A DNA stretch of 18,279 nucleotides from the NCBI GenBank assembly GCA_022823105.1, contig JAJDXU010000243.1:1-18279 (forward strand). The letters run 5' to 3'. Shown piece by piece: positions 6,943 through 13,912 of this stretch. The DNA comes from Dehalococcoidia bacterium. Its GTDB lineage: Bacteria > Chloroflexota > Dehalococcoidia > Lucifugimonadales > UBA3495. Each line of letters opens with the position of its first letter. Positions within the stretch are counted from its first letter, which is position 1. The position numbers and the translations under genes are program-made. The notes below the pieces were generated by a model. The model ran no database searches. It worked only from the letters and a program-made list of their open reading frames with translations, and was not told the origin of the DNA.

Positions 6943-8916
6943 TCAGTTGCTGAAATCGGGCGGTTCGGTGATTTCGCGCAACGGCCGGTCAGTGGTGTAC
7001 ATGCGGAAACTCTGGGAAATCTCCTCACCCGCACAGTTGGATACTTCGTACACGGCTCCCGGGCAGCGGCGTTCGGCCTGGTCGGTCCGGTAGAAAATCG
7101 GCCCCACGTAGTAGCATTTGCCGGGCAGGAGTTCCCGCAGTTCTTCCTCGGGGATGCTGTTCTGATAGTCCAGGAGAATCGGGTTTCGCGCGCGCTCCAG
7201 GGTCTCGCTGGGACGGTCGGCCAGGTAGAACCAGTTTTCCTGGCGTGTATGAGAGCCCACGAAGCACCCTGACACGTGCTGTTCCACTCCGGGAGCGCGT
7301 CCGAGTTGGCCGGGCAGGGATCCGCGCTGTTCCATCAGAACCGGGTCGGGGTAAGGAGGCCTGGGAGTCAGGGTCGGTGGAACGGGCGTCGCGGTCGGCG
7401 CCGGAGTGCTGGTTGGAGGAGCCGTGGGCGTGGGCGTCGGTGGCGGCACCGGTGTCGGAGTGGCGGTTGGCTGAATGGCCGCGACCGTTGCTGCCACTAT
7501 CGCAGGGATGTTCGGGGTGGGTGGTTCGGTGGGCTGGGGAGTGGCCGTGGGTTCCGGCGCGGGCGTTTCCGTGGGTGTCGCCGTGATGGCGGCCGGCGCG
7601 TTCGGGGTCGGGCTCGGCTCAACGGCTGCGATGGGGAATGCGGTGGGCTCGGCAAACAGGCCGGGTCCGACAGAGCTGAGCACCGGCGCCAGCCCGCCCA
7701 AAAAAGCGCACGATGCGACCAGGGCCAGGACGCCGACGACGCCGGCGACCATGGCGAGACGCACGGTTCGGGAGAGCGTGGGAGCAGATGGTTGATTGGG
7801 CTGCGAACCTGTCGGCGGCGTAGCGGACGTGGTGGCGCCCTGAGGCTGCCCCGGGTTTTGGCTCGAGGATTGAGCCCGGTTTTGAGATCGGCGTCGGTTG
7901 CTGGTTTGGGGCGCGGTTGCCTGATAGGTGCCGATTTTGATGGAGTTATCCAGGGCGGTTATCCATTCTGCGGGTGTTGGTCGAGACCTCTGTTTCATAT
8001 AGAGAGGATCAAAGGACCATCGGAATAGTATTTTCAACTCGTCGCGTAGGCCATCCCATCTATCGACGTAGATGCCCGTGGTCTGCTTGCGCTCAGCAGG
8101 GATGTCAAGACTTTCGCTGTACGGGAAATATCCTTCCTTGATCCAGGTGCCGATCTCCCCGGTGGCGTTTTGGTCATTTGGGTCGAATCTGGTGCTGTAG
8201 GGGTGCATCCCTCCCATCAAAAACTTGAAAACCAGCACCGCCAGTCCGAAACAGTCGTCATCCACCTCACGGTCGTGGTCGCCAATATTCTGGACTCCCT
8301 GCAAACGGGGCGGTGTGTATTCAGGACGGCCAACGGCACAGCGGTACCTTTGGCCACTGTTCGGGTCGGCGAACTGGATCGAGTCCATGTCGATCAGGAT
8401 TACGTCGCCCTGGGGATTCATACGGATATTTTTTTCGTTTATGTCGCCAATGACATGGCCGGCTTCATGGAGCAGTTGAACCGCTTTTGCCAGGTTGCGG
8501 ACCATCTCCAATATTCGGACATCGGTGAAATTAACGCCTGTCTCCTGTTCCGTCTTCTGGCGTTGACTGGGAATGTAATAATGGTGGGTTTCGCGATATG
8601 CGTTGGTATCTATGGCGGGCATCAGGTAGCCCACCACGCGGTTTTGGTGGTCGCGCAATATTCCTTGAGGCCATGTGAAGGGCGCGTTCTGTTGCGCAGA
8701 TTTGAAAAGTGACCGCTTGGGCGCGGCTGGCATCGGCGGAGGATTCGGCGCCATGGCCTCCACCTTTGCGGCGGCCGGTGTGTTGGGGTCATGCCAGATT
8801 TTGGCGACCTGGTTTTGATTGCCCTGCACCCTGAAAACCGCGCCCTCGCCGCCGCGTTCGCCCAGCTGTTGGCCGAGCGTGACGATTTTTCCGCGGCTGT
8901 CGCGATATTCGGGCAC
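6943..8916 (-). CDS. Membrane-anchored Ser/Thr protein kinase of a TerY-P (YegI-like) triad
   Basis: The cytoplasmic kinase domain spans about residues 1-330: glycine loop LGERGGEGAVF (18-28), ATP lysine in QVAKIW (K39), catalytic loop HVIGDINEKN (D158, N163, in place of HRDxKxxN) and IDMD (D176, in place of DFG). A Gln/Ser-rich linker leads to one membrane helix (about 385-408). A long Pro/Thr stalk (about 424-523) follows, then a 130-residue outer domain with cysteines at 551, 601, 618 and 628 that I do not recognise. GTG is the start, one base after the phosphatase stop codon. With the VWA and PP2C genes upstream it forms the TerY-P triad; E. coli yegL-yegK-yegI is the closest arrangement I know. 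It probably phosphorylates the VWA partner or other cytoplasmic targets in response to an envelope cue; that role is inferred. Confidence 0.87.
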   Translation of the reverse strand: MPEYRDSRGKIVTLGQQLGERGGEGAVFRVQGNQNQVAKIWHDPNTPAAAKVEAMAPNPPPMPAAPKRSLFKSAQQNAPFTWPQGILRDHQNRVVGYLMPAIDTNAYRETHHYYIPSQRQKTEQETGVNFTDVRILEMVRNLAKAVQLLHEAGHVIGDINEKNIRMNPQGDVILIDMDSIQFADPNSGQRYRCAVGRPEYTPPRLQGVQNIGDHDREVDDDCFGLAVLVFKFLMGGMHPYSTRFDPNDQNATGEIGTWIKEGYFPYSESLDIPAERKQTTGIYVDRWDGLRDELKILFRWSFDPLYMKQRSRPTPAEWITALDNSIKIGTYQATAPQTSNRRRSQNRAQSSSQNPGQPQGATTSATPPTGSQPNQPSAPTLSRTVRLAMVAGVVGVLALVASCAFLGGLAPVLSSVGPGLFAEPTAFPIAAVEPSPTPNAPAAITATPTETPAPEPTATPQPTEPPTPNIPAIVAATVAAIQPTATPTPVPPPTPTPTAPPTSTPAPTATPVPPTLTPRPPYPDPVLMEQRGSLPGQLGRAPGVEQHVSGCFVGSHTRQENWFYLADRPSETLERARNPILLDYQNSIPEEELRELLPGKCYYVGPIFYRTDQAERRCPGAVYEVSNCAGEEISQSFRMYTTDRPLREITEPPDFSN

Positions 8917-8917
8917 G

Positions 8918-9745
8918 TCAGGCCTCTATGCGGCGGGCCAATATCAGCGAGAGATCGTCGTCGGTCCTGGCGTTGACCCGGGGTGACTTCAGGAATCGCC
9001 GGAGGCCGATGTAGGCGGACAGTTCGTCGGGCTGCTGTTCCAGCCAGGTGAAAACGCCCCGAAAAAAGGGAGCGTGGGGGACTGGCTCGGTGCGGTCCCG
9101 GTAGTCGAGCACCAGGTTCTGGATCCCGTCGGAGAACATGGCAACACATTGGGCTCTGAGGTCCGGAACCACGGTGATTTGAGCGTTATCGACCGACCGG
9201 CGTTCGGTCACGAAGCTGGTCTCGTTGGCATATTCGCCCCGATCGGGGTGAGTGATGAGGTCGTAGCCGCCATCTGCGCCGGCGGCCACGACCGCGCCGT
9301 CACCGATTTGCGCCGCGCCCAGCAGCCCATCCGCGTGGACGGCGACGAGGAGCGTGGTGTGGTAGTCGCGGGGGCGGTGCCCGTTGGCTTCGGCGAGGTC
9401 GTTGATGGCGTGATGAGCCGCGTCAATGGCTGCGGTCAGCATCTCCCGCAGGCATTCCGCGTCGACGGCGGTGGCCCTGCGCGACAATGAGCCGGCGATG
9501 GCGCTGATGCTGGCGGAGGCGGCGAGTCGGGAGCCCTGATCACTGTGGGGAGCCGAGCCGGCGCCGTCAGCCACCGCGGCGATCAACGTGTCCGACGGCG
9601 CGCCCGGCAACGGCAGATACCGGAACTGGGTGGAATCCTGGCAGGGCTGGCCCGTACGCAGGTGCCCAGTTCCCACCACCGACGCGGACGCTATTTTCCA
9701 TCTCATTTCATCGTGGTGTGCGCCAGTTGACTCTGGGTTGCGCAT
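8918..9745 (-). CDS. PP2C-family Ser/Thr phosphatase of the triad
   Basis: A metal-dependent phosphatase of the PP2C_2 type, expected to reverse the neighbouring kinase. Metal-binding and family motifs: SVVGTGH and CQDS (residues 22-38), AVADGAGSA (58-65, Asp60), TTLLVAV (130-136), AQIGDG (145-150), FSDGIQ (204-209) and the final Asp in TDDDLSLILA (261-270). The length of 275 aa is normal. Its ATG overlaps the VWA stop as TGATG, which fixes translational coupling and favours this start, although Met14 would also begin directly at the conserved domain. It is the middle gene of a three-gene unit without gaps. Confidence 0.88.
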   Translation of the reverse strand: MRNPESTGAHHDEMRWKIASASVVGTGHLRTGQPCQDSTQFRYLPLPGAPSDTLIAAVADGAGSAPHSDQGSRLAASASISAIAGSLSRRATAVDAECLREMLTAAIDAAHHAINDLAEANGHRPRDYHTTLLVAVHADGLLGAAQIGDGAVVAAGADGGYDLITHPDRGEYANETSFVTERRSVDNAQITVVPDLRAQCVAMFSDGIQNLVLDYRDRTEPVPHAPFFRGVFTWLEQQPDELSAYIGLRRFLKSPRVNARTDDDLSLILARRIEA

Positions 9746-10461
9746 CAGACTTCCAGGTATCCCTCCAGAGCGGGCAGCGAGACGCGGTCACCCGGCTGGG
9801 AGTGCGTCATTGCTTCGACCGAGTTTGCCAGCCACTGAAAGATCCCGTTGAGCTGCGCCTCGTACAATGGGAGGGCCGGACGCCGGGGCGCCATCATGGC
9901 CGACAACTCAGCAATGGGATCGTGGCCGTTGATTACAATAGGCTCAACAACAAAGGAGAAGACTGCCGCGTGACTGCCTTCCTCGGCTTCCTTGACTTGC
10001 TGAGCAGCGTCCTGGATATCCTCCGGTGTGTCATGCTCCGGATAGCCGTCGGTGAGGACCATAACGATGGGCCGGAAGTAGGCGATAGCGTTGGCGCGGT
10101 AGGCTTGCTTGCGCTCCTCGGCCATCCTCAATCCGGATTTGATCGCGGCCGCGATCCGGGTACCTCCGCGGTCAGTAGTAAGCGTGGGTGGTTGGAACCC
10201 GTCAGCGGTGGTGAAGTCCTGAATCACTCTAATCTCGTGATCGAACTCAACCACGGCGATTTCGGCGCGTAGGGCAGTGAGAGAGTCTGATGTGATCTCC
10301 TGTCTGAAGGTTTGTAATGCATTATTGAGCGCCTCGATTCGGCTACCTCGCATCGAACCCGAGACGTCAAGCAACAGTACACAAGGGCAGCGCGGCTCGG
10401 GGTTATCAGCGAATTCCACCATGTCCTCAAGGTGAGAGTCGCCAATCGTATTGTCCTGCAT
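9745..10461 (-). CDS. VWA domain protein, TerY/YegL-like
   Basis: A von Willebrand factor A domain protein (238 aa) with an intact metal-ion-dependent adhesion site: D32-V-S34-G-S36, then Thr101 (RGGT) and Asp138 (LTDGY). TerY-type VWA proteins act in the cytoplasm as metal-dependent scaffolds and are paired with a kinase and PP2C phosphatase in Ter-linked or standalone stress-signalling clusters. There is no signal peptide or membrane helix. It is first in the operon. The ATG has a strong AGGAGG four bases upstream, and a TTGACA promoter lies about 110 bases before it. No TerD or TerC gene is visible in the window, so this looks like a standalone triad. Confidence 0.88.
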   Translation of the reverse strand: MQDNTIGDSHLEDMVEFADNPEPRCPCVLLLDVSGSMRGSRIEALNNALQTFRQEITSDSLTALRAEIAVVEFDHEIRVIQDFTTADGFQPPTLTTDRGGTRIAAAIKSGLRMAEERKQAYRANAIAYFRPIVMVLTDGYPEHDTPEDIQDAAQQVKEAEEGSHAAVFSFVVEPIVINGHDPIAELSAMMAPRRPALPLYEAQLNGIFQWLANSVEAMTHSQPGDRVSLPALEGYLEV

Positions 10462-10547
10462 GTCCCCTCCTGGTGGCGCGATATGGGGAAGTACGATGCC
10501 AGCCGGGCATCCGGAAAGAGCAGTGTCGCGCCGCTACATCATCAAAA

Positions 10548-10576
10548 ACTGTAATAGCCGGTTTGTGGCATGTCAA
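10548..10576 (-). promoter_or_regulatory. Likely promoter of the VWA-PP2C-kinase operon
   Basis: On the minus strand a perfect TTGACA (10576-10571) is followed after 17 bases by TACAGT (10553-10548). It gives a leader of about 80 bases before the VWA gene's AGGAGG ribosome site. Confidence 0.55.
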
Positions 10577-10590
10577 ATCCGGGTGATTTC

Positions 10591-10613
10591 ACGTGCGCAT
10601 CAATGTGCGCACA
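10591..10613. promoter_or_regulatory. Tandem TGCGCA palindromes between divergent genes
   Basis: Two TGCGCA cores lie 12 bases apart (10594-10599 and 10606-10611). The second is within a perfect 10-bp palindrome TGTGCGCACA (10604-10613), and the two also form a GTGCGCA/TGCGCAC inverted repeat. They sit just upstream of the triad's -35 box, in the gap shared with the divergent hicB-like gene. A regulator site is plausible but unproven. Confidence 0.4.
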
Positions 10614-10694
10614 GCCAACTCGCGATGTGTGCTGTAGGCGCATTCCCATTTCAGGGCAGAGGTATGGTCAAAAATTGCGGAAGGGAATATAAAG

Positions 10695-10925
10695 ATGCCT
10701 GCAATGACCGCTGATCATTACACATACCGAGTTGCGTGGTCCGCGGAAGACGGCGAATACGTCGGCCTGTGCGCCGAGTTTCCGTCGCTGAGCTGGCTGG
10801 CTGCGACGCACGACGAGGCGTTCTCCGGCATACGGACGCTGGCGGCCGACGTGGTGGAGGATATGCTGGACAACGGCGAAACACCGCCGGAGCCCATGGC
10901 CGACCGCGCTCACGGAAACACATAA
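10695..10925 (+). CDS. HicB-like antitoxin, C-terminally truncated, no HicA partner
   Basis: The 76-aa product matches the HicB-like antitoxin partial-RNase-H domain: YTYRVAWSAEDGEYVGLCAE, FPSLSWLAATHDEAFSGIR, and DNGETPPEPMADR. Full-length relatives continue with 'R.YSGkf.vRvP..lHr' and a ribbon-helix-helix DNA-binding domain; here the frame stops right at that junction. Neither downstream frame restores the missing part convincingly, and no hicA gene is visible on either side. AGGGA eight bases before the ATG supports the start. It may be a decayed antitoxin, or a short HicB that acts without binding DNA. Confidence 0.75.
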   Translation: MPAMTADHYTYRVAWSAEDGEYVGLCAEFPSLSWLAATHDEAFSGIRTLAADVVEDMLDNGETPPEPMADRAHGNT

Positions 10926-11138
10926 CTCCCGGAAGTTGCGCTATGCGTGGCGGGCTCCCGGGATTCCGGAGCGAGCATGCCTGTTGATATACGACGCCGA
11001 ACGGCATTTTGCCGGAAGTGTTGGCGTTATTCCGGGACAATCAAACACAACAGTGGTGTATGCTGGCATGGATATATTTTGTTGCCGCGATGTGGCTGGC
11101 GTGATAGATTCGCCATGTTGAGACAGGAGGGATAACTG

Positions 11139-13202
11139 ATGCGTTCGATGGGTTTGATAACACTTTGCTCCTTGATAGTTTTGGCAATCGCGCTCCTGGG
11201 GTGTCAGCCGGAGGTGGTGACGGAGGAAGTGGTCAGAGAGGTGGAGGTAGAAGTGGTGGTCACGGCCACGCCGGATCCCAATGCACCCGCTCAGACCGGC
11301 CAGCCCGCTCAGGGGCCCGGCCCGACCCCAGTGGCCGCCGAGTCCACGCCGCGCCCGGATGCCCCGTCGCCCACGCCGGCCGCGCAAGCGCCGGCAACCG
11401 CGACCGACGTGTCCGAAAACGTTTACAAGCTGGGTATCTCGGCGGACCTGACCACCACCAACTACTGGTCGTACCTGGGGAAGGACGGCACCATCTGGAA
11501 CCTGTACGTCCTGGGCGGGACCAAGCCCACGCTGTATTCCTATTCCGCCCAGCGGTTCGACTGGGTGCCGTCGCTGGCCGCCGATTTCCCGACGGCGCTG
11601 CAGGAGGAAACCGTGGGCGGCCAGGCATTCTGGACGACCGAGGTGCCCCTGAAGCAGGGCGTGAAGTGGAGCGACGGCAGCGAAGTGACGGCTGAGGACT
11701 TCGCGTTCACCGCCCACGTGGCCGCCGAGCTGCAGCTCTCGGGCAACTGGCCCTCCATCGTGGACCCCGACTTCTTCGACCATGCGGAGGCGCTGGACCC
11801 CTACCGGCTGAAGATCTACTTCAAGCAGAAGCCCGGCCTGGCCCGCTGGCAGTTCGGCCAGGCCTTCATGCCCATCTTCCCCAGAGCATACTGGGAGCCC
11901 ATCGTGGCCGAGGCCAAACAGGCCGGCGACATCATCGAGCAGCAGAAGGTGCTGTACGCCCACGTTCCTGAGAATGAGCCCACCGCCGGCGGGTATTCGT
12001 TCGACAAGTGGGAGCGCGGCGCGTTCGCCGAAAAGGAACGCAACCCCGACTACTACTTCGCCGACAGCGTGGTTACGCAATACGCCAGCGGCGCGTACGC
12101 CGAGTCCAAGTCGGGCGCCTACGAGTTCATGGCGTACGGCGAACCGGGCGGCGACACGGCGCTGGAGTACACGGTGGGGCCCTTCGCCGACAGCGCGATC
12201 TACTCCATCTACGGCAGCCAGGACGCCACCGTGCTGGCGCTGAAGACGGGCGACATCGACTTCATGCTGAATCCGCTGGGCCTGTCTCGCGGCCTGCAGG
12301 AACAACTCCAGGGCGAGGCCGGCCTGACCGTCATCGAAAACGCTTCGGACGGCATGAGATATCTCGGCTTCAACTTCCGCAAGCAGCCGATGCAGGAAAA
12401 GGCCTTCCGCCAGGCCGTGGCGACGCTGATCGACAAGGAATTCATCACCAGCACCGTGCTGCAGGGCGTGGCCATCCCCATATACACGACCGTGCCGGAG
12501 GGCAACCAGGCCTGGTACAACCCCGACGTGCCGCTGATCGGCAAGGGTTTGAGCCGGGGCGAGCGGATCGAGCAGGCGGTGCAAATGCTCAAGGACGCCG
12601 GGTTCACCTGGGAGACCGAGCCCAGGGTGAGCGAGGACGGCAGGTTCGTTGAGCAAGTGGGCGAGGGACTGAGGATGCCCAACGGCGACCCGATGCCGAG
12701 GATGGACATCCTGGCGCCCAGCCCCGGCTACGATCCGCTGCGCTCCACCTTCGCCATCTGGATCGAGCGGTGGCTGAACGAGGTGGGAATCCCCGTGCGG
12801 GCCGACCTCACCGGGTTCAACCTGATCGTGGACAAAGTGTTCACCAACCAGAATTTCGACATGTGGATCCTCGGCTGGGGGCTGAGCCTGTACCCGGACT
12901 ACCTGGAGGCGTTCTTCCACAGCCGCCACTCGAACCTCGAGGGCCACAACGCGGGCGGCTACAACAACCCCGAGTTCGACCGGCTGGCGGATGAACTCCT
13001 GGCCGAAACGGACGTGGAAGCCGCACGGCAGAAGGTCTTTGAGATGCAGGCGTTCCTCGCGGACGACCTGCCCTACGTGCCCCTGTTCGACACGCCGCTG
13101 GTCGAGGCCTACCGCAGCGACCGCATCGAATACCCGTACACGCAATCATGGGGCGGGCTGCAGGACGTCGCCGGCATGACGACGCTGGTGCAGTTCAAGT
13201 AG
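11139..13202 (+). CDS. ABC transporter substrate-binding lipoprotein (peptide type, family 5)
   Basis: Extracytoplasmic solute-binding protein of the oligopeptide/dipeptide class (SBP_bac_5). The signal peptide (residues 1-21) ends in a lipobox-like LLGC with Cys22 as the lipid anchor. An acidic/valine spacer and a Pro/Ala/Thr linker (about 25-90), typical of Chloroflexota lipoproteins, follow. The folded domain runs from about residue 95 to 687. Recognisable parts include WTTEVPLKQGVKWSDGSEVTAEDFAFT (split here over 168-194), KIYFKQKPGL, and DMWILGWGLSLYPDYLEAFFHS near the C-terminus. The substrate cannot be told; family members bind peptides, nickel complexes or sugars. AGGAGG eight bases upstream of the ATG is a strong ribosome site. 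It belongs with the permeases further right. Confidence 0.9.
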   Translation: MRSMGLITLCSLIVLAIALLGCQPEVVTEEVVREVEVEVVVTATPDPNAPAQTGQPAQGPGPTPVAAESTPRPDAPSPTPAAQAPATATDVSENVYKLGISADLTTTNYWSYLGKDGTIWNLYVLGGTKPTLYSYSAQRFDWVPSLAADFPTALQEETVGGQAFWTTEVPLKQGVKWSDGSEVTAEDFAFTAHVAAELQLSGNWPSIVDPDFFDHAEALDPYRLKIYFKQKPGLARWQFGQAFMPIFPRAYWEPIVAEAKQAGDIIEQQKVLYAHVPENEPTAGGYSFDKWERGAFAEKERNPDYYFADSVVTQYASGAYAESKSGAYEFMAYGEPGGDTALEYTVGPFADSAIYSIYGSQDATVLALKTGDIDFMLNPLGLSRGLQEQLQGEAGLTVIENASDGMRYLGFNFRKQPMQEKAFRQAVATLIDKEFITSTVLQGVAIPIYTTVPEGNQAWYNPDVPLIGKGLSRGERIEQAVQMLKDAGFTWETEPRVSEDGRFVEQVGEGLRMPNGDPMPRMDILAPSPGYDPLRSTFAIWIERWLNEVGIPVRADLTGFNLIVDKVFTNQNFDMWILGWGLSLYPDYLEAFFHSRHSNLEGHNAGGYNNPEFDRLADELLAETDVEAARQKVFEMQAFLADDLPYVPLFDTPLVEAYRSDRIEYPYTQSWGGLQDVAGMTTLVQFK

Positions 13203-13222
13203 TTGCGCCGGAGACCGTCACG

Positions 13223-13259
13223 AAAAACGCACCCTCACGGTTCCACGGCGAGGGTGCGT
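13223..13259 (-). terminator. Intrinsic terminator for the minus-strand small genes
   Basis: ACGCACCCTC (13227-13236) and GAGGGTGCGT (13250-13259) form a perfect 10-bp stem. Read on the minus strand it is followed at once by TTTTT (13227-13223). It therefore best terminates the leftward small membrane-protein operon; on the plus strand it could also slow polymerase after the binding-protein gene, which ends 20 bases earlier. Confidence 0.7.
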
Positions 13260-13367
13260 GTCGATTGGAATGAGCCGGGAAAGGTTCAGGAGCGGGAGGT
13301 CACATTTGCCTCAATTGCGGGTGCGGAATGATTTCGGACGCGCGGGGCGCACAAATGTGGATCGTGT

Positions 13368-13577
13368 TCAGCGTTCTGCGGAATGGTGCCGCGCCCAGCA
13401 CGTGAAGAACCCCAACAATGCGCCCACCGCGCCCTTCAACAGCCAATCAAGCATGTCGAGCAGTTCCCGTTGGGCGGGAGACAGGCTGGGTGACGCAAGC
13501 CATGCTTGCCAACCCAACCCGCAGGCGCACATCAAAATCAACCCGAACAATACGCCAACAATGAGGTAGTTGTTCAC
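13368..13577 (-). CDS. Small membrane protein (69 aa), second of a pair
   Basis: Unrecognised. From the GTG start the product begins VNNYLIVGVLFGLILMCACG, one membrane helix. It then has a polar hinge (SPSLSPAQRELLDMLDWL) and a second hydrophobic segment (LLKGAVGALLGFFTCW) ending in a basic tail ARHHSAER. A two-helix hairpin in the membrane is likely. GTG was preferred over a TTG nine codons upstream because GAGG lies seven bases before it and because its GTGA overlaps the stop codon of the 55-aa gene. A terminator follows about 110 bases downstream. Function unknown; holin-like or TA-like small membrane proteins have similar shapes, but nothing identifies it as one. Confidence 0.6.
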   Translation of the reverse strand: MNNYLIVGVLFGLILMCACGLGWQAWLASPSLSPAQRELLDMLDWLLKGAVGALLGFFTCWARHHSAER

Positions 13578-13741
13578 CCTTCGGCCTCGGCCCCGATGGA
13601 ACAACAGGACGCTTTGGATGTTTGCGAACGCCGCATCGAGCGATACCCGTTGATCGCCAGCCCGGCCAGTCCGCCGAAAAACAACACCATACCTGCGGTC
13701 ATCATGACTGCCAGCAATATCAAAACCAGAACGTCTCCCAT
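13574..13741 (-). CDS. Tiny membrane protein (55 aa), first of a pair
   Basis: Unrecognised. The product has one long hydrophobic segment (VLVLILLAVMMTAG, then MVLFFGGLAGLAI, residues 4-30), followed by a basic, Ser/Cys-rich tail (NGYRSMRRSQ, then SCCS). The start is well supported: AGAGGAGG lies four bases before the ATG, with a consensus-like promoter 30-60 bases upstream. Its stop codon overlaps the next gene's GTG start (GTGA), a common sign of co-translation. It is encoded on the strand opposite to the surrounding importer genes. Likely an inner-membrane peptide; no function inferred. Confidence 0.6.
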   Translation of the reverse strand: MGDVLVLILLAVMMTAGMVLFFGGLAGLAINGYRSMRRSQTSKASCCSIGAEAEG

Positions 13742-13766
13742 AGCGCCTCCTCTTATTGCGCTTTGT

Positions 13767-13796
13767 ATATTAACAATTGCATTTCAATTATGCAAT
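13767..13796 (-). promoter_or_regulatory. Promoter and inverted repeat of the small membrane-protein pair
   Basis: On the minus strand TTGCAT (13795-13790) and TAATAT (13772-13767) are exactly 17 bases apart. A 7-bp inverted repeat ATTGCAT (13776-13782) / ATGCAAT (13790-13796) overlaps the -35 and spacer, a good place for a repressor. Because it is symmetric, the plus strand also carries a TTGCAT, with a poor -10 (TTTATG) at 13800-13805 facing the permease gene. Confidence 0.6.
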
Positions 13797-13912
13797 ACGT
13801 TTATGTCATACGCATCCCTGCCTCACTGCGTCAACCGCTTTTCGCCCGCGACGAACAACTCGGCGCCCGTGGGATCGGCCCGTTGGACGCCTGAAACCGG
13901 GAGTGTGCCACG

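Noticed and set aside
7340..7650. Tandem-repeat DNA in the kinase gene
   Set aside because: The repetition reflects the Pro/Thr-rich stalk codons, not a fixed-length DNA repeat.
10915..10990. A frameshift restoring the missing HicB C-terminus
   Set aside because: The +1 frame (SRKHITPGSCAMR) does not convincingly resemble the expected 'YSGkf.vRvP' continuation.
10941..13145. A 734-codon open frame on the minus strand
   Set aside because: It is fully antisense to the binding-protein gene, which has a signal peptide, lipobox, ribosome site and family motifs. Long mirror frames are expected in high-GC genes, and this one shows no recognisable domain.
13258..13569. A 103-codon plus-strand frame and a 136-codon one at 13506-13916
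   Set aside because: They overlap the better supported minus-strand small genes, lack ribosome sites and have no recognisable domain.
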